Under the pieces are notes generated by a model, which was not told where the DNA came from, ran no database searches, and saw nothing but the letters and a program-made list of their open reading frames with translations. From Streptomyces sp. NBC_01306 (lineage in GTDB: Bacteria; Actinomycetota; Actinomycetes; Streptomycetales; Streptomycetaceae), in contig NZ_JAPEPC010000001.1 in the NCBI RefSeq assembly GCF_026340465.1, forward strand, positions 4,450,001-4,514,000: a stretch of DNA of 64,000 bases. The letters run 5' to 3'. Numbering within the stretch: position 1 is the first letter of the stretch; each line of letters starts with the position of its first letter. Positions 43,986 through 56,036 of the stretch are shown here, piece by piece. The translations under genes were made by a program, and so were the position numbers.

Positions 43986-46847
43986 ATGACCTCACCCGGT
44001 GCCTCCGCGTCCGGAGAGTTCGCCACCCGTCACATCGGTGTCAGCGAAACCGACCAGGCCAAGATGCTGGCCGAAGTCGGTTACCCGACACTGGCCGGCC
44101 TCATGGACGCCGCCGTTCCGGGCGGCATCCGGAACACCTCCGAACTGAACCTGCCCGCCGCCGCCACCGAGGCGGAGGCACGCGCCGAACTGCAGGAGAT
44201 GGCGAGCAGGAACACCGCGGCCGTCCCGATGATCGGCCTCGGCTACCACGCGACCACTACGCCCGCGGTGATCCGGCGCAACGTGCTGGAGGACCCGGCG
44301 TGGTACACCGCCTACACGCCGTACCAGCCGGAGATCAGCCAGGGGCGGCTCGAAGCGCTGATCAACTTCCAGACCATGGTCGGCGACCTCACCGGGCTGC
44401 CGACCGCCAACGCGTCGCTGCTCGACGAAGGCACCGCCGTCGCCGAAGCCGTCACCGTCATGCGCCGCGCCGTACGCGGAGGCCGCCCCCGCGTCCTGGT
44501 CGACCGCGACACCCTGCCGCAGACCCTCGACGTCCTGCGCACGCGCGCCGTCGCGGTCGGCATCGAGGTCGTCGGGATCGATGTCGACGAGCCGCTGCCC
44601 GATGGGGACTTCTTCGGAGTGGTGCTGTCCTACCCGGGCTGCTCGGGCGCCGTCCGCGACCTGCGCGAGGTGACCGCTGCGGCACGGGCCCGCGGGGCGC
44701 TGGTCACCGTGACCGCCGACCTGCTGGCGCTCACCCTGCTCGTGCCACCGGGTGAGTTCGGCGCCGACATCACCGTGGGCTCGTCCCAGCGGTTCGGTGT
44801 CCCGCTGTTCTACGGCGGGCCGCACGCCGGCTACATCGCCGTCCGCGCAGGGCTGGAACGTCATGTGCCCGGCCGGCTCGTGGGCGTGTCCGTGGACAGC
44901 GCGGGCCGGCCGGCGTACCGCCTCGCCCTGCAGACCCGAGAGCAGCACATCCGGCGCGACAAGGCGACGTCCAACATCTGTACCGCGCAGGTGCTGCTGG
45001 CCGTGGTCGCATCGATGTACGCCGTCCACCACGGCCCCGAAGGCCTGGCCGAGATCGCCCGGCGAACGCACCGGCACGCCACGCTCATTGCCGCCGGCCT
45101 GCGGACGGCCGGGATCACGGTGGTGCACCGTGCGATCTTCGACACCCTGCTGGTACGGGTCGACGGCCGCGCCGAAGAGGTCGTCGCGGCTGCGCACGGC
45201 AAGGGCCTGCGGCTGCGGCTGGTGGACGGCGACCACGTCGGCGTCTCCTGCTCCGAGGTCACGACCGAGGACCATGTCCGCCTCGTACTCGATGCGTTCG
45301 CCCGGTCCGGGGGCGACCAGGAGGAGCCGGCGGCCGACGCTCCGGTGACGATTCCGCCGGGACTGCGCCGTACCTCCCCCTTCCTCACCCATCCCGTCTT
45401 CCACCAGCACCGTTCCGAAACCGCGATGCTTCGCTACCTGCGCAAGCTCTCCGGCCGCGACTTCGCGCTGGACCGCGGCATGATCCCGCTCGGGTCCTGC
45501 ACGATGAAGCTCAACGCGACCACAGAGATGGAACCGGTCAGTTGGCCCGGCTTCGCGGACCTGCACCCGTTCGCGCCGGTCACCGACGCGGCCGGGTACC
45601 TGGCCCTGATCGCGCAGCTGGAGACATGGCTGGCCGAGGTCACCGGCTACGCCAAGGTCTCCGTCCAGCCGAACGCCGGATCACAGGGCGAACTCGCGGG
45701 CCTGCTGGCGATCCGCGGCTACCACGGCAGCATCGGTCAGGCCGGACGCGACGTGTGCCTGATACCGGCAAGCGCCCACGGCACCAACGCGGCGTCCGCC
45801 GTCATGGCCGGGATGCGTGTGGTCGTGGTGGCATCACGGCCCGACGGCACGGTCGACCTCGACGACCTCAAGGCGAAGTGCGCCGAGCACGCCGAAGCCC
45901 TGGCCGCGATCATGGTGACGTACCCCTCGACGCACGGTGTCTACGAGGAGAGCATCACCCGGCTGTGCGAGCTGGTGCACGAGCACGGCGGACAGGTGTA
46001 CGTCGACGGGGCCAATCTCAACGCGCTGCTCGGCGTCGCCAAGCCCGGTGAGTTCGGTGGCGACGTGTCCCACCTCAACCTGCACAAGACGTTCTGCATC
46101 CCGCACGGCGGCGGCGGGCCAGGCGTCGGCCCGGTCGCGGTGGCCGAGCACCTCGCGCCGTACCTGCCCACGCACCGGCTGCACCCCGACACCGGGAGCC
46201 GCGCCGGGACCGGACCGGTGAGCGCCGCACCGTTCGGCAGCGCCGGCATCCTGCCGATCCCGTGGGCCTACATCCGGATGATGGGCGGGGAAGGGCTGAC
46301 CAGGGCGACACAGACAGCCGTGCTGAGCGCCAACTACGTCGCCCGCCGGCTCGCGCAGCACTTCCCCGTCCTGTACGCGGGGGAGGACGGCCTCGTCGCT
46401 CACGAGTGCATCCTCGACGTACGCCCGATCACCGCTGCGACGGGTGTGACGGTCGACGACATCGCCAAGCGGCTCATCGACTACGGCTTCCACGCGCCGA
46501 CGATGAGTTTCCCGGTCGCCGGCACGCTGATGGTCGAGCCGACGGAAAGCGAAAGCCTGGCGGAGCTGGACCGCTTCTGCGAGGCGATGATCGCGATCCG
46601 CGCGGAGACCGACCTGGTGGACAAGGGCGTCTGGACCCTTGACGGGTCCCCCCTGCGACAGGCACCGCACACCGCGGCCGCGCTCGCCGGTCGGTGGACC
46701 CACGCCTACTCGCGCGAACGGGCCGTCTTCCCGGCGGGCGTCACACCGGACAAGTACTGGCCGCCGGTCGGCCGGATCGACCAGGCACACGGCGACCGGA
46801 ACCTGGTCTGTTCCTGCCCGTCCCCCGAGTCGTTCGAGTCGATCTGA
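43986..46847 (+). CDS. gcvP: glycine dehydrogenase (decarboxylating), P protein
   Basis: PLP enzyme that decarboxylates glycine and passes the aminomethyl group to the H-protein lipoyl arm. 953 residues, full length. N-terminal TRHIGVSETDQAKML; PLP lysine in LNLHKTFCIPHGGGGPG; Gly-rich GRLVGVSVDSAGRPAYRLALQTREQHIRRDKATSNICTAQ-type region in the first half (shortened here: LALQTREQHIRRDKATSN). ATG 43986 has GAGGGAG 9-10 bases upstream; ATG 43968 is the alternative. Controlled by the glycine riboswitch. Confidence 0.95.
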   Translation: MTSPGASASGEFATRHIGVSETDQAKMLAEVGYPTLAGLMDAAVPGGIRNTSELNLPAAATEAEARAELQEMASRNTAAVPMIGLGYHATTTPAVIRRNVLEDPAWYTAYTPYQPEISQGRLEALINFQTMVGDLTGLPTANASLLDEGTAVAEAVTVMRRAVRGGRPRVLVDRDTLPQTLDVLRTRAVAVGIEVVGIDVDEPLPDGDFFGVVLSYPGCSGAVRDLREVTAAARARGALVTVTADLLALTLLVPPGEFGADITVGSSQRFGVPLFYGGPHAGYIAVRAGLERHVPGRLVGVSVDSAGRPAYRLALQTREQHIRRDKATSNICTAQVLLAVVASMYAVHHGPEGLAEIARRTHRHATLIAAGLRTAGITVVHRAIFDTLLVRVDGRAEEVVAAAHGKGLRLRLVDGDHVGVSCSEVTTEDHVRLVLDAFARSGGDQEEPAADAPVTIPPGLRRTSPFLTHPVFHQHRSETAMLRYLRKLSGRDFALDRGMIPLGSCTMKLNATTEMEPVSWPGFADLHPFAPVTDAAGYLALIAQLETWLAEVTGYAKVSVQPNAGSQGELAGLLAIRGYHGSIGQAGRDVCLIPASAHGTNAASAVMAGMRVVVVASRPDGTVDLDDLKAKCAEHAEALAAIMVTYPSTHGVYEESITRLCELVHEHGGQVYVDGANLNALLGVAKPGEFGGDVSHLNLHKTFCIPHGGGGPGVGPVAVAEHLAPYLPTHRLHPDTGSRAGTGPVSAAPFGSAGILPIPWAYIRMMGGEGLTRATQTAVLSANYVARRLAQHFPVLYAGEDGLVAHECILDVRPITAATGVTVDDIAKRLIDYGFHAPTMSFPVAGTLMVEPTESESLAELDRFCEAMIAIRAETDLVDKGVWTLDGSPLRQAPHTAAALAGRWTHAYSRERAVFPAGVTPDKYWPPVGRIDQAHGDRNLVCSCPSPESFESI

Positions 46848-46874
46848 CCGGTCACGGTCCGAGGGGAAACCACC

Positions 46875-47702
46875 ATGTCCACCCTGTCCAAGAAGTCACC
46901 ACTGCACGACGTCCACACGGAGCTCGGTGCGCGGTTCACCGACGTCGCCGGCTGGTCCATGCCGCTGTGCTACGCCTCCGGACCGGCTGAGCACCACGCC
47001 GTACGGACCACCGCCGGAATCTTCGACCTCACCCACCTGGGCGAGATCGAACTGTCCGGCCCCGAGGCGGGCCGGGCCCTCGACCACGCCCTGGCCGGGG
47101 AACCGTCGAAGACCGCCGTCGGCCGCACCAGCAGCTCCACGCTGGTCCACGAGACCGGCGCAGTACTCGACGACCTCCTCGTCCACCGCCTGGCCGGGCA
47201 GCGATACCTCGTCGTGGCCAACGCCGCCAACACCCTGATCGTGCTCTCCAGCCTGCGTGACCGGATCGACGGCTACGCCGCCACGATCCGGGACGCGTCC
47301 GGCGACTGGGCACTGATCGCGGTCCCGGGCCCGAAGTCGCCGGAGATCGTCAGCGAACTGGCCGACGTCGACGTGCCGTTGCTGCGGTACGACGCGATCG
47401 GACCGGTACGGCTGGCGGACCACGACGTGCTGCTCGCCCGCACCGGCCGCACCGGCGAGGACGGCCTGGAGATCTACTGCCGCCCCCAGGACGCGGTGCC
47501 CCTCTGGCGGGCCGTCAGCGCGGCGGGCGCGGAACACGGCCTGGTCCCGTGCGGCCTGGCCTGCCGCGACACGCTGCGCCGTGAGGCCGGCCTGCCGCTG
47601 TACGGCAGGGAACTCACCGTCCGCACCACGCTGTTCGACCCAGGAACCGGCCGCCCTTCCACCGCCGCCGGGCCTGACCATTTCCGGAGGGAACAACCAT
47701 GA
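46875..47702 (+). CDS. gcvT: aminomethyltransferase (T protein), C-terminally truncated
   Basis: T protein moves the aminomethyl carbon to tetrahydrofolate and frees ammonia. The N-terminal part matches: HTELGARFTDVAGWSMPL, DLTHLGEIELSG, CRDTLRREAGLPLYGREL. But the protein ends at 275 residues, about 90-100 short of the usual 365-375: after RTTLFDPG the reading goes into unrelated Pro/Thr sequence and stops on the gcvH start (ATGA). The C-terminal barrel domain is missing, so activity is doubtful. A functional copy elsewhere in the genome is likely. GAGGGGAAACC lies before the ATG at 46875. Confidence 0.9.
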   Translation: MSTLSKKSPLHDVHTELGARFTDVAGWSMPLCYASGPAEHHAVRTTAGIFDLTHLGEIELSGPEAGRALDHALAGEPSKTAVGRTSSSTLVHETGAVLDDLLVHRLAGQRYLVVANAANTLIVLSSLRDRIDGYAATIRDASGDWALIAVPGPKSPEIVSELADVDVPLLRYDAIGPVRLADHDVLLARTGRTGEDGLEIYCRPQDAVPLWRAVSAAGAEHGLVPCGLACRDTLRREAGLPLYGRELTVRTTLFDPGTGRPSTAAGPDHFRREQP

Positions 47703-48073
47703 ACCTGCCCACCGACCTCATGTACACCAGCGACCACGAGTGGATCGCGACCGACGGTGACCTGTCGACCATCGGGGTCACCGCCCACGCCGCCGACGCG
47801 CTCGGCGACGTCGTCTACCTCGACCTGCCCGCCGTCGGCGCGACGGTCAAGGCCGGCGACGTGTGCGGAGAGATCGAGTCGACCAAGTCGGTGAGCGACC
47901 TGTACGCGCCGGCCGACGGCGAGGTCGTCGAGATCAACGAAGACGCGGTCGCCGACCCCGGCCGGGTCAACGCCGCACCTTTCGGGGCGGGTTGGCTGTT
48001 CCGGATGCGGATCACCGGCTCGCCGGACCTGCTGGACGCCGCCGCCTACGCGGCCCTCACCGCAGGAGCCTGA
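47699..48073 (+). CDS. gcvH: glycine cleavage system H protein
   Basis: Lipoyl carrier of 124 residues shuttling intermediates among P, T and L proteins. Lipoylated Lys in GEIESTKSVSDLYAPADGEV; opening TSDHEWI is typical. Ribosome site CGGAGGG sits within the end of gcvT; the ATG overlaps its stop. Confidence 0.95.
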   Translation: MNLPTDLMYTSDHEWIATDGDLSTIGVTAHAADALGDVVYLDLPAVGATVKAGDVCGEIESTKSVSDLYAPADGEVVEINEDAVADPGRVNAAPFGAGWLFRMRITGSPDLLDAAAYAALTAGA

Positions 48074-48074
48074 G

Positions 48075-49037
48075 ATGTCCGTACCGGACCTCGGCCCTCC
48101 CGCTTCCCCCGACGGCCGCAGGCTGCTGCGTCTTGAGGTGCGGAACAGCCGGACCCCCGTCGAGCGCAAGCCCGAGTGGGTCAGGACCCGGGCCAGGATG
48201 GGCCCCGAGTACACGAAGATGCGAGCCCTGGTGGAGTCCGATGGGCTGCACACGGTCTGCCAGGAGGCGGGCTGTCCCAACATCTACGAATGCTGGGAGG
48301 ACCGCGAGGCCACCTTCCTCATCGGCGGCGACCAGTGCACCCGGCGCTGCGACTTCTGCCAGATCGACACCGGCAAGCCCCGGCCCCTGGACCGGGACGA
48401 GCCGCGCCGGGTGGCGGAGTCCGTGGCCGCGATGGGGCTGAGGTACGCCACCATCACCGGGGTGGCCCGCGACGACCTGCCCGACGGGGGTGCCTGGCTG
48501 TACGCCGAGACGGTCCGGCAGATCCGCGCACTGAACCCCGACACCGGGGTGGAGAACCTGGTCCCGGACTTCAACGGTGTCCCCGAACTGCTCACCCAGG
48601 TCTTCGAGTCCCGTCCGGAGGTGCTGGCGCACAACGTGGAGACGGTGCCACGGATCTTCAAACGGATCCGGCCCGCGTTCCGCTACGACCGGTCGCTCGG
48701 TGTGCTCACCGCGGCACGGGAGTCCGGGCTGGTCACCAAGTCGAACCTGATCCTGGGCATGGGCGAGACCCGGGACGAGATCTCGACCGCGTTGCGGGAC
48801 CTGCACGACGCCGGATGCGACCTGATCACCATCACCCAGTACCTGCGGCCCTCCGTACGGCACCACCCGGTGGAGCGGTGGGTCAGGCCCGAGGAGTTCG
48901 CCGAGCTCAGGGAAGAAGCCGAGGAGACCGGCTTCGCCGGAGTGATGTCCGGCCCCCTGGTCCGCTCCTCCTACCGCGCCGGACGGCTCTACCGGCAAGC
49001 ACGCGACAGGAAGCACCGGCAGGACCCGGCCGGCTGA
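48075..49037 (+). CDS. lipA: lipoyl synthase
   Basis: Radical-SAM enzyme inserting two sulfurs into octanoyl-H protein. 320 residues. Auxiliary cluster motif CQEAGCPNIYEC, radical-SAM motif CTRRCDFC, and C-terminal RSSYRAGRL with the ligand Ser. It starts two bases after gcvH, so the operon brings its own lipoylation enzyme. A second, housekeeping lipA near lipB is expected elsewhere. Confidence 0.95.
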   Translation: MSVPDLGPPASPDGRRLLRLEVRNSRTPVERKPEWVRTRARMGPEYTKMRALVESDGLHTVCQEAGCPNIYECWEDREATFLIGGDQCTRRCDFCQIDTGKPRPLDRDEPRRVAESVAAMGLRYATITGVARDDLPDGGAWLYAETVRQIRALNPDTGVENLVPDFNGVPELLTQVFESRPEVLAHNVETVPRIFKRIRPAFRYDRSLGVLTAARESGLVTKSNLILGMGETRDEISTALRDLHDAGCDLITITQYLRPSVRHHPVERWVRPEEFAELREEAEETGFAGVMSGPLVRSSYRAGRLYRQARDRKHRQDPAG

Positions 49038-49131
49038 ACACCGCTGACGACGCTGCGCGGGGGGCCACGCCCACGTCGCACCTGCATCCCTTTCCCTCCG
49101 CCCACCCTTCACTTCCACAGGAGGCACCGCC

Positions 49132-50514
49132 ATGCCCATCTCCGTCTTCGATCTCTTCTCCATCGGCATCGGCCCCTCCAGCTCACACACGGTGGGCCCG
49201 ATGCGGGCCGCCCGGATGTTCGTCGGCCGGCTGAAGGAGGACGGTCTGCTCGCGCAGACGGCCTCGGTGCGGGCGGAACTCTTCGGCTCGCTCGGCGCCA
49301 CCGGCCACGGCCACGGCACACCCAAGGCCGTACTGCTGGGCCTGGAAGGCCACGAGCCGCACACCGTGGACGTGGACAGCGCCGACGATGAGGTCACCCG
49401 GATCCGTACCGCCCGGCGCCTGCGGCTGCTGGGCACCGACCTCGGCGACGCCCACGAGATCGCCTTCGACCCCGACACCCAGCTGGTGCTGCACCGCCGC
49501 CGCTCCCTGCCCCACCACGCCAACGGCATGACCCTCTCCGCCCACGACCACGGCGGGCCACCGCTGCTCGACAAGACCTACTACTCGGTCGGCGGCGGCT
49601 TCGTCGTCGACGAGGACGCGGTCGGCGAAGACCGGATCAAGCTCGACGACACCGAGCTCAAGCACCCCTTCCACACCGGCGACGAACTGCTGCGCCGCTC
49701 CCGCGAGACCGGGTTGTCGATCTCCGCCCTGATGCTGGAGAACGAGAAGGCCTGGCGCACCGAGGACGAGATCCGCACCGGCCTGCTGGAGATCTGGCGC
49801 GTCATGCAGGCCTGCGTGGCACGCGGCCTGTCCCGCGAGGGCATCCTGCCCGGCGGGCTGAAGGTCCGCCGCCGCGCGACCACCTCCGCCCGCGCGCTGC
49901 ACGCCGAGGGCGACGCGGCCGGCCGGGCCATGGAGTGGGTCACCCTGTACGCCATGGCGGTCAATGAGGAGAACGCCGCCGGCGGCCGGGTCGTCACCGC
50001 CCCGACCAACGGCGCGGCCGGCATCATCCCGGCCGTCCTGCACTACTACCGCACCTTCGTGCCCGGCGCCGACGACGACGGCACCGTGCGGTTCCTGCTG
50101 GCGGCCGGGGCGATCGGCCTGCTGTTCAAGGAGAACGCCTCGATCTCCGGGGCCGAGGTGGGCTGCCAGGGCGAGGTCGGCTCAGCCTGCTCGATGGCCG
50201 CCGGCGCCCTGGCCGAGGTGCTCGGCGGCTCCCCGGAGCAGGTGGAGAACGCCGCGGAGATCGGCATGGAGCACAACCTGGGGCTGACCTGCGACCCGGT
50301 CGGCGGTCTGGTGCAGATCCCCTGCATCGAGCGGAACGGAATGGCCGCGGTCAAGGCGATCACCGCCGCACGGATGGCGCTGCGCGGCGACGGCCGGCAC
50401 CACGTGTCCCTCGACAAGGTCATCAAGACCATGAAGGAGACCGGCGCGGACATGAAGATCAAGTACAAGGAGACGGCGCGAGGCGGGCTCGCGGTCAACG
50501 TCATCGACTGCTGA
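49132..50514 (+). CDS. sdaA: L-serine ammonia-lyase (iron-sulfur type)
   Basis: One-chain 4Fe-4S L-serine dehydratase of 460 residues giving pyruvate and ammonia. Beta-domain start FSIGIGPSSSHTVGPMRAA, alpha-domain SxxCxxxx-type GCQGEVGSACSMAAG and LTCDPVGGLVQIPCIERN cysteines are present. 94 bp after lipA. Together with glycine cleavage it drains glycine and serine to pyruvate; glyA, often between gcvH and sdaA in Streptomyces, is absent here. Confidence 0.95.
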   Translation: MPISVFDLFSIGIGPSSSHTVGPMRAARMFVGRLKEDGLLAQTASVRAELFGSLGATGHGHGTPKAVLLGLEGHEPHTVDVDSADDEVTRIRTARRLRLLGTDLGDAHEIAFDPDTQLVLHRRRSLPHHANGMTLSAHDHGGPPLLDKTYYSVGGGFVVDEDAVGEDRIKLDDTELKHPFHTGDELLRRSRETGLSISALMLENEKAWRTEDEIRTGLLEIWRVMQACVARGLSREGILPGGLKVRRRATTSARALHAEGDAAGRAMEWVTLYAMAVNEENAAGGRVVTAPTNGAAGIIPAVLHYYRTFVPGADDDGTVRFLLAAGAIGLLFKENASISGAEVGCQGEVGSACSMAAGALAEVLGGSPEQVENAAEIGMEHNLGLTCDPVGGLVQIPCIERNGMAAVKAITAARMALRGDGRHHVSLDKVIKTMKETGADMKIKYKETARGGLAVNVIDC

Positions 50515-50580
50515 CGCGCACGGACCGCGCCAGCGGGGGGTGCGTAGTCCGGTGCAGCCGAACGGAATGCCACTGCCCCG

Positions 50581-50600
50581 GCACAGCTGGCCAGCTGTGC
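50581..50600. terminator. 20-bp perfect palindrome between convergent sdaA and Uma2 genes
   Basis: GCACAGCTGGCCAGCTGTGC, which forms a 9-bp hairpin in RNA in either direction. It ends 3 bp before the stop of the minus-strand gene. Confidence 0.7.
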
Positions 50601-50602
50601 GG

Positions 50603-51205
50603 CTACAACTGCGTGAGAGCGTCCGTCGTGATGTCGATGCCCAGGTCGTACGGGACACCGAGCTTGAGCTGGTCGTGGTGAATACCGGTCAGCGCGTACG
50701 CCTTGGTCACCGGGTCGAGCTCGTACACCCGCACCACCGGATGCCGGCTCTCGCCGGTCATCTCCACCAGCCAGAAGTGCTCGATGCCGGCGGCCGCGTA
50801 CTTGCGCGGCTTCGTGCCGCGGTCACGGGCCTCCGAGTCGGGGGAGACGACCTCGACTGCGAGCAGAACATCCGCGGCTTCGAAGCTGGTCTGCTCCGGA
50901 CCGGTGACTGCACTGGCCCGGATGACGGAGATATCGGGCTCGGGACCATTGCGGCGGTCCAGGACGACCGTCATCTCCCGGCGGACCTTCAGGTGCCCGG
51001 GCACTGTGCTGCGCAGGCCGGTCATCAGGAGATCGATCATGCGGCTGTGGAAAATCCGCTGTGGACTCACGAAAACAAGGCTCCCGTCGAGCAGCTCGGT
51101 GTGCGGCGGGAGGCCGGGCAGCGTGAACAGGTCGTCCACGGTGTATCCGTCCTGGGGCGGCACGGGCCAGCGGAAGCTGTGCCCGGCGAGCGGCTCGGCG
51201 GTCAT
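50603..51205 (-). CDS. Uma2 family (DUF820) PD-(D/E)XK nuclease-like protein
   Basis: A 200-residue protein of the Uma2/DUF820 group, very numerous in Streptomyces and related to restriction-endonuclease folds. Motifs: HTELLDGSLVFVSP, EPDISVIRAS, VLLAVEVVSPDSEARDRGTKPRKYAAAGIEHFWLVEM, with the Asp, Glu-x-Val and Lys that would form the active site. Start ATG 51205 with GGGAGGA. Role unknown; no partner gene beside it. Confidence 0.88.
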   Translation of the reverse strand: MTAEPLAGHSFRWPVPPQDGYTVDDLFTLPGLPPHTELLDGSLVFVSPQRIFHSRMIDLLMTGLRSTVPGHLKVRREMTVVLDRRNGPEPDISVIRASAVTGPEQTSFEAADVLLAVEVVSPDSEARDRGTKPRKYAAAGIEHFWLVEMTGESRHPVVRVYELDPVTKAYALTGIHHDQLKLGVPYDLGIDITTDALTQL

Positions 51206-51281
51206 GGTTCCTCCCATAGGCGGAATTCTCGGCCTATGGCCACCACGGGAGCGGCCGAAAACCACATGAGTCATCACAACG

Positions 51282-51323
51282 GGTGACGCCACGGCCTTCG
51301 CACCACGGCCGGAACCGTCACCC
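51282..51323 (-). terminator. hairpin after the TetR gene
   Basis: GGGTGACG (51282-51289) pairs with CGTCACCC (51316-51323), with an inner GGCC/GGCC. The right arm covers the TetR stop codon. Confidence 0.55.
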
Positions 51324-52007
51324 CTTCCGGTGGCCTATCAGCCGCGGCTTCGGCTCCAGGCCGTCCAGACCGTGCCATGCCAGGTTCACCAGATGCGCCG
51401 CCACCTCCGCCTTCGGCGGCTTGCGGACGTCCAGCCACCACTGGCCCGTCAGCGCCACCATGCCGACCAGCGCCTGCGCGTACAGCGGCGCCAGCTTCGG
51501 GTCGAAGCCGCGCGCCTTGAACTCCATCCCCAGGATGTCCTCCACCTGGGTGGCGATATCGCTGATCAGCGACGCGAACGTCCCCGTCGACTGCGCCACC
51601 GGCGAGTCCCGCACCAGGATGCGGAAACCGTCCGTGTACTCCTCGATGTAATCCAGCAGCGCGAAAGCCGCCTGCTCGCACAGCTCACGCGGATGGCCGG
51701 CCGTCAGCGAACCCGTCACCAGATCCAGCAGCTGACGCATCTCCCGGTCGACCACCACCGCGTACAGGCCCTCCTTGCCGCCGAAGTGCTCGTACACCAC
51801 CGGCTTGGAGACCCCGGCCTTCGCCGCGATCTCCTCCACCGACGTGCCCTCGAACCCCTTCGCGGCGAAGAGGGTGCGGCCGATGTCCAGCAGCTGCTCG
51901 CGGCGTTCCTTCCCGGTCATACGGACCCGGCGCGCACGCCGGGCCGCGGGCGGGCGGTTCTTGCCACCGCTGGTACTGCTGCCTTCGATCGCCACGTCTG
52001 TCATCAT
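51318..52007 (-). CDS. TetR-family transcriptional regulator
   Basis: A 229-residue regulator. After about 30 disordered residues comes the helix-turn-helix RREQLLDIGRTLFAAKGFEGTSVEEIAAKAGVSKPVVYEHFGGKEGLYAVVV (described by its key ends: RREQLLDIG and VYEHFGGKEGL). ATG 52007 overlaps the desaturase stop (ATGA), so it is co-transcribed with the desaturase and probably regulates it in response to acyl-CoA or membrane state (inference). Confidence 0.92.
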   Translation of the reverse strand: MMTDVAIEGSSTSGGKNRPPAARRARRVRMTGKERREQLLDIGRTLFAAKGFEGTSVEEIAAKAGVSKPVVYEHFGGKEGLYAVVVDREMRQLLDLVTGSLTAGHPRELCEQAAFALLDYIEEYTDGFRILVRDSPVAQSTGTFASLISDIATQVEDILGMEFKARGFDPKLAPLYAQALVGMVALTGQWWLDVRKPPKAEVAAHLVNLAWHGLDGLEPKPRLIGHRKG

Positions 52008-52987
52008 GCCGTTTCTGTGAGCGCGCTCTTACGCCGTGCATCGATACGGGAAGCCGACGGCCAGCGCACATCGGTCGCCCAGCCCAGCTGCTCGCACCAG
52101 CGGATCAGACGCGCACTGGAATCCAGCTGGCCCCGCAGGACACCGTGCCGGGCGGACGTCGGGTCCGCGTGGTGCAGGTTGTGCCAGGACTCCCCGCAGG
52201 ACAGGATCGCCAGCCACCACACATTGCCCGAGCGGTCACGCGACTTGAACGGCCGCCTGCCCACCGCGTGACAGATCGAGTTGATCGACCAGGTCACATG
52301 GTGGAGCAGCGCCACCCGGACCAGCGAACCCCAGAAGAACGCCGTGAAAGCGCCCCACCACGACATCGTCACCAGACCGCCCACCAGCGGCGGAATCGCC
52401 AGCGACACAGCCGTCCAGTAGATGAAGTTCCGCGAGATCCAGCGGATCGCCGGGTCCTTGATCAGATCCGGGGCGTACTTGTGCTGTGGCGTCTGCTCCT
52501 CGTCGAACATCCAGGCCATGTGCGCCCACCACAACCCCTTGAGCAGGGCAGGGAAGGTCTCGCCGTAACGCCACGGAGAGTGCGGGTCACCCTCCGCGTC
52601 GGAGAACTTGTGGTGCTTGCGGTGATCGGCCACCCAGCGGACCAGCGGCCCCTCGACCGCCAGCGAACCCATCATCGCCAGCACGAGACGCAGCGGACGG
52701 TTCGCCTTGAAGGCGCCATGCGTGAAATACCGGTGGAAACCGATCGTGATGCCATGGCAACCGACGTAATACATCACCACGAGCAGACCCAGATCGAGCC
52801 AGCTCACACCGCCCCAGCTCCAGGCCAGCGGCACCGCCGCGACCAGAGCGAGAAACGGCACGATGATGAAGAGCAGCAGACCGAACTGCTCGACGGAGCC
52901 TTTGCTGTCCCCGCCCAGCGTCGCGCGGGGGACTACAGGTCCGGTCGGGGTCTGGGCGTCATCGATCAGATCGGGACCAATGGTCAT
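52004..52987 (-). CDS. acyl-CoA/fatty-acid delta-9-type desaturase
   Basis: Membrane di-iron desaturase of 327 residues introducing a double bond in acyl chains. Three His boxes: HRYFTH, HRKHHKF and HNLHHADP, with hydrophobic segments between. Start ATG 52987. First gene of the desaturase-TetR operon and divergent from ppc. Likely adjusts membrane fluidity. Confidence 0.93.
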   Translation of the reverse strand: MTIGPDLIDDAQTPTGPVVPRATLGGDSKGSVEQFGLLLFIIVPFLALVAAVPLAWSWGGVSWLDLGLLVVMYYVGCHGITIGFHRYFTHGAFKANRPLRLVLAMMGSLAVEGPLVRWVADHRKHHKFSDAEGDPHSPWRYGETFPALLKGLWWAHMAWMFDEEQTPQHKYAPDLIKDPAIRWISRNFIYWTAVSLAIPPLVGGLVTMSWWGAFTAFFWGSLVRVALLHHVTWSINSICHAVGRRPFKSRDRSGNVWWLAILSCGESWHNLHHADPTSARHGVLRGQLDSSARLIRWCEQLGWATDVRWPSASRIDARRKSALTETA

Positions 52988-53031
52988 AAGGGACGTCCCC
53001 CGTGGGGTGAGGAATGCGGCTGATGCCCGGC

Positions 53032-53051
53032 TACGGTTCCGTAACCTACGG
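53032..53051. promoter_or_regulatory. compound palindrome upstream of the desaturase
   Basis: TACGGTTCCGTAACCTACGG: TACGG-TT-CCGTA and CCGTA-ACC-TACGG share the central CCGTA, and GGTT-CCGT-AACC is nested in it. It lies 45 bp from the desaturase start and 181 bp from ppc. A good candidate site for the co-encoded TetR regulator. Confidence 0.55.
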
Positions 53052-53232
53052 CCTCGTAAGTATGTCAGCGAGCAGCCTCGCGGCAAGAGGGCTGTGGACG
53101 CCCCGGCGAGCCGGACAACCGGACACCTATCCTGTGTGCGTGTCGTCGGACAGCGCGGTCCGTTCTGTGACTTCTGGGAATGACACCCAGACCCCTTTGC
53201 CAGTCGTGCCAACACTGCAAGGAGCCGCACCT

Positions 53233-55968
<2,736 letters not shown>

Positions 55969-55985
55969 CACACCCCGGCCGGGGC

Positions 55986-56021
55986 GGGGGGCCCGGGCGC
56001 GCACGTCGCGCCGGGCCCCCC
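55986..56021. terminator. strong GC hairpin after ppc
   Basis: GGGGGGCCCGG(G)CGCG pairs with CGCGCCGGGCCCCCC around CACGT, about 15 bp with one bulged G. It sits between ppc and the convergent membrane-protein gene. Confidence 0.9.
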
Positions 56022-56036
56022 GGTCCCGGGGACTGC

